From positions 62,001-126,000 of the forward strand of contig CALALX010000027.1 in NCBI GenBank assembly GCA_937925635.1: a stretch of DNA of 64,000 bases, given 5' to 3'. A program made the position numbers and the translations under genes. This document shows positions 58,891 to 64,000 of the stretch, one piece after another. Position 1 is the first letter of the stretch. Each line of letters opens with the position of its first letter. The notes beneath the pieces are model-generated. The model was not told the origin of the DNA. It saw nothing but the letters and a program-made list of their open reading frames with translations, and ran no database searches. The stretch comes from an uncultured Caulobacter sp. (GTDB lineage: Bacteria > Pseudomonadota > Alphaproteobacteria > Caulobacterales > Caulobacteraceae).

Positions 58891-59490
58891 ATGCCCAAGG
58901 TCCTCGTCCTCTACCATTCCGCCTATGGCCACATCGAAACCATGGCCCAGGCCGTCGCCGACGGCGCCCGCGAGGCCGGCGCCCAGGTCGACATCAAGCG
59001 CGTTCCCGAGACCGTGCCCGAGGAGATCGCCCGCGGGGCGCACTTCAAGCTCGACCAGGCCGCGCCGATCGCGACCATCGCCGAACTGGCCGACTACGAC
59101 GCCATCGTCGTCGGCGCGGGCACCCGCTTCGGCCGCCTGCCCTCGCAGATGGCGGCCTTCCTCGACCAGGCCGGCGGCCTTTGGGCCAAGGGCGCGCTGA
59201 ACGGCAAGGTCGGCGGCGCCTTCACCTCGACCGCCACCCAGCACGGCGGCCAGGAGACGACGCTGTTCAGCATCATCACCAACCTGCTGCACTTCGGCAT
59301 GGTGATCGTCGGCCTCGACTACGGGCACGCCGGCCAGTCGACGCTGGACGAAATCACCGGCGGCAGTCCCTACGGCGCCTCCACCATCGCCGGCGGCGAC
59401 GGTTCACGGAAGCCCAGCGAGAACGAACTGGCCGGCGCCCGCTACCAGGGTCGCAAGATCGCCGAGACCGCCGCCCGGCTGCACGGCTGA
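58891..59490 (+). CDS. wrbA: NAD(P)H:quinone oxidoreductase, WrbA type
   Basis: A 199-residue flavodoxin-like protein: KVLVLYHSAYGHIETMAQAVADGA is the FMN phosphate loop, AIVVGAGTRFGRLPSQMAAFLDQAGGLWAKGAL and TSTATQHGGQETTLFSII complete the WrbA pattern, and the C-terminal ELAGARYQGRKIAETAARL is conserved. WrbA reduces quinones by two electrons and limits oxidative stress. It follows the pirin gene in the same direction. Confidence 0.93.
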   Translation: MPKVLVLYHSAYGHIETMAQAVADGAREAGAQVDIKRVPETVPEEIARGAHFKLDQAAPIATIAELADYDAIVVGAGTRFGRLPSQMAAFLDQAGGLWAKGALNGKVGGAFTSTATQHGGQETTLFSIITNLLHFGMVIVGLDYGHAGQSTLDEITGGSPYGASTIAGGDGSRKPSENELAGARYQGRKIAETAARLHG

Positions 59491-59516
59491 CAGGCTTGAT
59501 CCCCCATGACAGCAGA

Positions 59517-59552
59517 CCCTGACCCCGCCTTCGCCTGGAGGCGGGGTCAGGG
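59517..59552. terminator. Strong hairpin between convergent wrbA and amidohydrolase-like genes
   Basis: A perfect 14-base stem (59517-59530 with 59539-59552) and eight-base loop lie between the two stop codons; likely a bidirectional terminator, again without T-run. Confidence 0.6.
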
Positions 59553-59560
59553 CCGGCCCC

Positions 59561-60577
59561 CTACCCGCGCGCGCGGACCTTGGCCGCCTCGGCGGTCAGA
59601 TGCAGACCCCAGTGGGCGCCGAGGTACTCGCCGAGCACCTGGGCGGTCGCGTCGCCGAAGCGTTTGCGGCTCGCCGGCGTGTCACGCACGCCCTTGAAGT
59701 TCGACTCGATCTGAATGCCGCAGATGGCGTCGCCCGTCGTTCCACCGGCGGCGGCCGCCTCGGCTCCGCAGGTGTGCCGGACGGTGTTGTAGCCCCCATT
59801 GAAGTACTTCGCTTCGCCCGGACGCGGATCGACGTCGCTCGGCACCGACCGGAATCCGGCGCGCGCGTAGAGCGCGCCCAGGCTCGACCGGCCGCGGAGG
59901 ATTTCCGACAGCGACTTCTCGCGCAGCATCCCGCGAACCCCGGTTCGCTCCCGCGCGGCCGTGCTGGCGTCGAGCTCGGCGTCCGAAGCGTTCAGCAACG
60001 CCGGTTTCAGAAGATAGCCGAGCTCGAGACGCTGGATGTCATGACCATGGCCGTGCATGTCCATGTACCAGCCCCGACCGCTGGTCCGGATGACGTCGCT
60101 CTTCGCGGCGTCGATGAACGCGTGCCATTCGGCGAAGGCCCGCGCCGCCTCGGCGTTGCCGCACGCCGCCTCCTCGAGCGGTCGGTTGGCGTCGAGCTTG
60201 CGCCGCGATATCCGGCTTATGATGACGTGCGGATACGTCCCGTAGCGATCATGGAAGCTCTTGCGCATGGCCAGGACGAGCTCGGCCGTATTGGTGTCCA
60301 TCACCACGGTCGCCGCGCCGCCGCAGGCGTCCTTCGTTCGGTCGGGGATGCTGTCAGGACGCAGGGTCCCGCCATGCGGCGCGGTCAGGATCACGGGCGC
60401 GTCGCCCGGGATGTACTCGATGTAGCCGTTGGCGCCGAAGTAGGACCTGCCGACTTCATAGGCTCCCGCGGCGGGCGCGGTCGCCTCCGCCCGCGCCGCG
60501 TCGCCGGCGAGGAGGCCGCCGCCTCCGAGCACAAGGCCGACCGCCGCCGCGCAGATCGGCCGTTTCCATGTCCACAT
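59561..60577 (-). CDS. Exported N-formylglutamate amidohydrolase-like protein
   Basis: A 338-residue protein with an N-terminal signal peptide (AAAVGLVLGGGGLLAGDAARA). The mature part has VILTAPHGGTLRP, NTAELVLAMRKSFHDRYGTYPHVIISRISRRKLDANRPLEEAACGN and MDMHGHGHDIQRLELGY, which resemble the zinc-binding and Arg-Asn motifs of the N-formylglutamate amidohydrolase fold. The periplasmic location and unusual length argue for a different substrate, perhaps a peptidoglycan or other amide. The start 60577 has GGAGGG upstream. Confidence 0.65.
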   Translation of the reverse strand: MWTWKRPICAAAVGLVLGGGGLLAGDAARAEATAPAAGAYEVGRSYFGANGYIEYIPGDAPVILTAPHGGTLRPDSIPDRTKDACGGAATVVMDTNTAELVLAMRKSFHDRYGTYPHVIISRISRRKLDANRPLEEAACGNAEAARAFAEWHAFIDAAKSDVIRTSGRGWYMDMHGHGHDIQRLELGYLLKPALLNASDAELDASTAARERTGVRGMLREKSLSEILRGRSSLGALYARAGFRSVPSDVDPRPGEAKYFNGGYNTVRHTCGAEAAAAGGTTGDAICGIQIESNFKGVRDTPASRKRFGDATAQVLGEYLGAHWGLHLTAEAAKVRARG

Positions 60578-60690
60578 CGCCCGTCCCTCCACTCGCCACC
60601 CGGGAGCGGCAGCCTAGAGCGGAGCAGTCGAGCCGCGACACCGAAAAGGACGACGCGGGGCATAGCCGCGCGCTATGCCCGAGACGGCGT

Positions 60691-61854
60691 CTAGGGTCTG
60701 GCGAGGAACTCCCGCTTGATCCGCTTGGCCATCGACCAGCGGTGAACCTCCGACGGGCCGTCGTAGACCCGGAAGGCGCGGATATCGCGGAAGATCTGGT
60801 GCACCGGCGTGTCGTCGGTGACCCCCGTCCCGCCGAGGATCTGGACACAGCGGTCAGCGACGCGGAACAGCGCCTCCGACACCGCGACCTTGGCCAGGCT
60901 GGACTCCGGGGTGCCCGCGCCATGGCCGCCCGCGTCCAGCACGCCGGCGCACCAATCGATCGTCAGCTCCGCCTGCTTCAGGTCGATTTCGTTGTCCGCC
61001 AACATGAAGCCGACGCCCTCATGGTCGACCAGCGGCTTGCCGAAGGCGTGGCGGCGGCAGGCGTATTCGACCGCGATGTCGTGCGCGCGGCGGGCGGCGC
61101 CCCACCAGCGCATGCAGTGGGTCAGCCGGGCCGGCGCCAGTCGCACCTGAGCATATTTGAAGCCCTCATCGGCCTCGCCGAGGATCTGGTCCGACGACAC
61201 TCGGACGTTGTCGAGCTTCACCATCGCGTGGCCGCCGGGCATGGTTCGGTCGATGGTGTCCAGAACGCGGGTGATGGAGACGCCGGGGGCGTCCATCGGC
61301 GCCAGGAACATGGTCGCGCCATGGGCGGTCTTGGCCATGAAGATGCCGTACGCCGCGCCCTCGGCGCCGGTGATGAAGGTCTTGGCGCCGTTGATCACCC
61401 AGTGATTGCCATCCTGAACGGCGGTGGTCTTCATCATCGACGGATCCGACCCCGCCCCGCCATCCGGTTCGGTCATCAGGAAGGCGGTCCGGATGTCGCC
61501 GGCGGCGAGCGGGCGCAGCACCTGGTCCTTCTGCGCGGTCGTGCCGATCTTCTCGATCAGGCACATGTTGCCTTCGTCCGGCGCCATCAGGTTCAACGCC
61601 ACCGGACCGAGCAAGGAGTACCCGGCGGCCCGGAAGACGATGGCGATCTCGCGGTGGTTCAGGCCGTGACCGCCGTAGTCGACGCCGACGTGCGGCGCGA
61701 GCAGCCCGGCCGCCCTGGCCTTGGCCTGCAGCTCGACGCGCAGCGCGTCGGACGGGCCGTGCTTGCCGATACGCGGATCCTGCTCGAATGGAATGACGTG
61801 GTCGCGCAGGAAGGCGTCCACCTTGCGGGCGAGGTCGTGGGCGCGGTCGGTCAT
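60691..61854 (-). CDS. Acyl-CoA dehydrogenase
   Basis: A 387-residue acyl-CoA dehydrogenase: AFLMTEPDGGAGSDPSMMKTTA and NGAKTFITGAEGAAYGIFMAKT are the flavin-binding motifs, and the C-terminal FRDIRAFRVYDGPSEVHRWSMAKRIKREFL is the family motif with the RVYDGPSEVH signature. ATG 61854 is the natural start (MTDRAHDLARK), although the ribosome-binding site is weak. Divergent from the 43-residue ORF, with a FixK-type box 123 bases upstream that is too far away to be its main activator site. Confidence 0.9.
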   Translation of the reverse strand: MTDRAHDLARKVDAFLRDHVIPFEQDPRIGKHGPSDALRVELQAKARAAGLLAPHVGVDYGGHGLNHREIAIVFRAAGYSLLGPVALNLMAPDEGNMCLIEKIGTTAQKDQVLRPLAAGDIRTAFLMTEPDGGAGSDPSMMKTTAVQDGNHWVINGAKTFITGAEGAAYGIFMAKTAHGATMFLAPMDAPGVSITRVLDTIDRTMPGGHAMVKLDNVRVSSDQILGEADEGFKYAQVRLAPARLTHCMRWWGAARRAHDIAVEYACRRHAFGKPLVDHEGVGFMLADNEIDLKQAELTIDWCAGVLDAGGHGAGTPESSLAKVAVSEALFRVADRCVQILGGTGVTDDTPVHQIFRDIRAFRVYDGPSEVHRWSMAKRIKREFLARP

Positions 61855-61970
61855 GGTGAGGAGCTCTCGCGATGTTGACGTTGCGTGAGGCGAAAAGCCC
61901 TCTCGCGACAAGGGTCTAGCCCATGCAAGCCCCCGCGGTCACGCCTCGTCGAGGGGCAATTTCGCGGACG

Positions 61971-61984
61971 TTGACCCAGATCAA
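61971..61984 (+). promoter_or_regulatory. FNR/FixK-type box upstream of the 43-residue ORF
   Basis: TTGACCCAGATCAA is a perfect dyad. The centre is 55.5 bases before the ATG at 62033, the same spacing as in front of ppsA. It lies about 25 kb from the other boxes. Confidence 0.72.
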
Positions 61985-62032
61985 TGCCCCGCCGGCGGCC
62001 GCATCCCATCAAGGGCGCAGGAGGACGTCTCG

Positions 62033-62164
62033 ATGCTGCAAACCCTTTCCCAACTGCCGCCTGTCCACTTCGCCTACCTGATCGCGGTGGTGTCGGCCTT
62101 CTCGTTGTTCGGCGTGTCGTTGGGCGTGGTGCACATCTGGAGCAATCTGCCTGACCGGCGATAA
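62033..62164 (+). CDS. 43-residue single-helix membrane protein, FixK-box linked
   Basis: A short ORF of 43 codons plus TAA: MLQTLSQLPPVHFAYLIAVV, then a hydrophobic helix (AYLIAVVSAFSLFGVSLGVVHIWSNL) and a basic end (PDRR). A good ribosome-binding site, CAGGAGGACG, precedes it at proper spacing, and a perfect FixK-type dyad lies 55 bases upstream. Codon use is typical of the GC-rich genes around. No family is recognised; small helices of this type are found as accessory subunits of respiratory oxidases or transporters. Divergent from an acyl-CoA dehydrogenase and converging on a FadD-type gene. Confidence 0.6.
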   Translation: MLQTLSQLPPVHFAYLIAVVSAFSLFGVSLGVVHIWSNLPDRR

Positions 62165-62239
62165 CTGCCGACCCCGCATCTCCGGCCACAAGGCAGGCCT
62201 CCGGAACTTCCGCCTCGGTTCCGGAGGCAGCCTGCGTTC

Positions 62240-63841
62240 TCAGTTCACGCGCCGCTCGCGGCCTGCCCAATAAGGCTCCCGCAGCTCCCGACGTAGAATC
62301 TTGCCAGACGCGTTGCGCGGCAGCGCATCGATGAAATCCACGCTCTTGGGCGCCTTGAACGCCGCGATGCGCGAACGGGCGAAGGCGATGATCTCGTCCG
62401 GCGTCGCCGACAGGCCCGGTTTGAGCGCGACCACGGCCTTGACGGCCTCACCCCATTTCTCGTCGGGGACCCCGATCACCGCCACCTCCGCCACCGCGGG
62501 ATGCCCGTACACGGCGCTCTCGACCTCGGCCGGATAGATGTTCTCGGCGCCGGAGATGATCATGTCCTTCACCCGGTCGTGGATGAAGAGATAGCCGTCC
62601 TCGTCGAGATAGCCGGCGTCGCCGGTGCGCAGCCAGCCGTCCTCGCCGACCGTCGCTCGCGTGGCGTCCTCCAGGTTCCAGTAGCCGGCCATGTTGGCGA
62701 CCGACCGCGTGGCGACCTCGCCGACGGTATTGGGCGGCAGGGTCCGGCCCTGCTCGTCGATGATCTTCAACTCCACGCCCGGCATTGGCAGGCCCGCGGC
62801 CCGCATGCGCGGGTTGCCGGCCGGGTCGTGGTCCTCGGGCGGCAGATAGACGATGGTGCCGCAGGTCTCGGTCATGCCGTACTGCTGGCAGAAGCCGCAG
62901 CCGAACACCTCCATGCATTCGCGCAGCAGATCCAGCGGGATCGGGCTGGCGCCATAGAGGATGTACTTCAGGCGGCTGTAGTCGACCGCCCGGGCGCGGG
63001 GCTGGCGCACGACGATCTGCATCGCCGCCGGCACCATGAACATCTTGGAGATGCGGTCCTGTTCGATGAAGTCGAGCACCTTGAACGGATCGAACTCGCG
63101 GGCCACCACGCCCTTGGCGCCGTTGTAGAGTCCGACGATGCCCCAGCCGGTGCCGCCGATGTGCGAAACCGGCATGGCCACCAGGCTCACGTCGTCGGGC
63201 CCCCACTCGTTCCAGGCCATCTTCGCCTCCGCCGCCGCGCGGCGGCCGCTGAGGATGTTGGCGTGGGTCAGCATGGCGCCCTTGGGCTTGCCGGTGGTGC
63301 CGGACGTGTAGAGCTGCACCGCCACGTCCCGTCCGGTGATGGCGATGCCGGGATCCGTATCTGGAGCCGCGTCGCGCCAGGACTCATAGAGAGGCTGAGC
63401 GCCCGCTCCGGCCGCCTCCATCGCGACGACCATGGGGCGTTGGGACAAATGTTCCGCCACCGCCTCGCTCAGGCCGATCACCTCAGGACCGACGAAGACG
63501 ATGGGCGCCTTCGAGTCCTCGACGATGTAGGCCACTTCCGGCGGCGCCAGTCGCCAGCCGATCGGGGTCATGACCACCCCGACCTTGGCCGCGCCGATCA
63601 AGAGCTCGAAGTAGTGGTCGCTGTTCTTGCCGACATAGGCGATCCGCTGACCCGGCTTGAGTCCCTCGGCGACCAGGGCGTTGGCCACCCGGTTCGTCAG
63701 GCGGTCGAACTGCGCGAAGGTCGTCTCCCGCCCCTCGAAGGTCAGGGCGACCGCGTCCGGACGGGTGCGGGCATGGTGGCGAGCGATGTCGCCCAGGGTC
63801 GGCATCTGGTCGAAGTCGACCGCCGCTTCATTCGAGGCCAT
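62240..63841 (-). CDS. Long-chain acyl-CoA synthetase, FadD-like
   Basis: A 533-residue acyl-adenylate-forming ligase: the P-loop VQLYTSGTTGKPKGAMLTHANI, GMTETCGTIVY, GDAGYLDEDGYLFIHDRVKDMIISGAENIYPAEVE and the catalytic lysine in LPRNASGKILRRELREPYW. It activates fatty or related acids to CoA esters. The ATG has an upstream GGATACCACG rather than a clear ribosome-binding site. A partial acyl-CoA dehydrogenase gene ends 14 bases upstream on the same strand, so the two form an operon. Confidence 0.92.
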   Translation of the reverse strand: MASNEAAVDFDQMPTLGDIARHHARTRPDAVALTFEGRETTFAQFDRLTNRVANALVAEGLKPGQRIAYVGKNSDHYFELLIGAAKVGVVMTPIGWRLAPPEVAYIVEDSKAPIVFVGPEVIGLSEAVAEHLSQRPMVVAMEAAGAGAQPLYESWRDAAPDTDPGIAITGRDVAVQLYTSGTTGKPKGAMLTHANILSGRRAAAEAKMAWNEWGPDDVSLVAMPVSHIGGTGWGIVGLYNGAKGVVAREFDPFKVLDFIEQDRISKMFMVPAAMQIVVRQPRARAVDYSRLKYILYGASPIPLDLLRECMEVFGCGFCQQYGMTETCGTIVYLPPEDHDPAGNPRMRAAGLPMPGVELKIIDEQGRTLPPNTVGEVATRSVANMAGYWNLEDATRATVGEDGWLRTGDAGYLDEDGYLFIHDRVKDMIISGAENIYPAEVESAVYGHPAVAEVAVIGVPDEKWGEAVKAVVALKPGLSATPDEIIAFARSRIAAFKAPKSVDFIDALPRNASGKILRRELREPYWAGRERRVN

Positions 63842-63855
63842 CGTGGTATCCGCCT

Positions 63856-64000
63856 TCAGAGTCCCAGAACCAGGCGGGCCATGATGTCCCGCTGGATCTC
63901 GTTCGAGCCGCCGTAGATCGAGGCGGCGCGGTTATTCAGATAGCGCGGCATGGCGACCAGGCTGTGTTCTGGCCCGATCGGCGCCGCGTTGCTGCCGGGC
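63856..64000 (-). CDS. Acyl-CoA dehydrogenase, C-terminal end (partial)
   Basis: Only the last 48 or so codons are inside the window, on the minus strand, ending in TGA at 63856-63858. The reading contains RAASIYGGSNEIQRDIMARLVLGL, the C-terminal signature of acyl-CoA dehydrogenases that contacts FAD. The gene continues beyond the window end. It lies directly before the FadD-like gene and is likely co-transcribed with it. Confidence 0.85.
   Translation of the reverse strand, partial: PGSNAAPIGPEHSLVAMPRYLNNRAASIYGGSNEIQRDIMARLVLGL

Noticed and set aside
59517..59552. Strong hairpin considered as a riboswitch or small RNA
   Set aside because: It lies between two convergent stop codons and has no promoter signal; a terminator is the simpler reading.
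1..64000. tRNA, rRNA, CRISPR arrays, insertion sequences, prophage or attachment sites
   Set aside because: None were recognised on reading; no cloverleaf tails, spaced direct repeats, transposase or integrase frames were seen.

Overview
The window looks like a chromosomal segment of a high-GC alphaproteobacterium. The combination of FixL/FixJ/FixK, cbb3 oxidase genes, CYP153 and many acyl-CoA dehydrogenases, with dense overlapping genes and GTG/TTG starts, suggests Caulobacterales (Phenylobacterium- or Caulobacter-like). That placement is inference from gene content, not from a marker gene. No rRNA, tRNA, CRISPR array, insertion sequence or prophage was seen, and no stretch over 300 bases lacks a gene.

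Layout. (1) 1-3905: the end of an acyl-CoA synthetase, a TetR regulator, and an MFS transporter/carboxylesterase pair. (2) 4084-38250: a large low-oxygen island. It holds PEP synthase, a P-type cation ATPase with a PAS protein, a PfkB-type sugar kinase with an in-frame stop, an ABC/HlyD exporter, an AMP-phosphorylase-like enzyme with a PRPP-synthetase paralogue, a short-chain dehydrogenase, a universal stress protein, FixK-FixL-FixJ, a quinone reductase, anaerobic HemN, a diiron ferritin-like protein, OmpW, an Fe-S Fnr protein, ccoNOQP, ccoGHIS and a flavin monooxygenase. (3) 38302-40138: small DUF1801, membrane, SRPBCC and ArsR genes. (4) 40290-52398: a lipid/hydrocarbon catabolic block with SDR, GST, three acyl-CoA dehydrogenases, two acyl-CoA ligases, CYP153, TetR and MFS. 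(5) 52493-57990: a TIR protein, an unknown protein and a TPR/Rossmann/cyclase-like protein, with a convergent Crp-family gene and a LysR gene. (6) 58099-64000: pirin, WrbA, an N-formylglutamate-amidohydrolase-like protein, acyl-CoA dehydrogenases, FadD and a 43-residue membrane protein.

The island is tied together by 14-bp FNR/FixK-type dyads (TTGAN-N4-NTCAA). Thirteen intergenic copies were found by reading. Twelve lie at gene starts, including ppsA, the PAS-ATPase pair, the ABC exporter, AMP phosphorylase, Usp, hemN, ompW, fnr, ccoN, the monooxygenase and the distant 43-residue ORF. One lies where there is no ORF downstream on its strand and may drive a small RNA. The likely circuit, from knowledge of the families, is: haem-PAS FixL senses O2, FixJ activates fixK (a FixJ-like site lies before fixK), and FixK plus Fe-S Fnr act at the dyads. 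The output is high-affinity respiration, O2-independent haem synthesis, and gluconeogenic and nucleotide metabolism.

The most promising poorly described items are the orphan-box small RNA candidate, the TIR/unknown/TPR-cyclase-like cassette, the FixK-linked AMP phosphorylase-PRPP synthetase operon, and the small membrane proteins beside FixK boxes.
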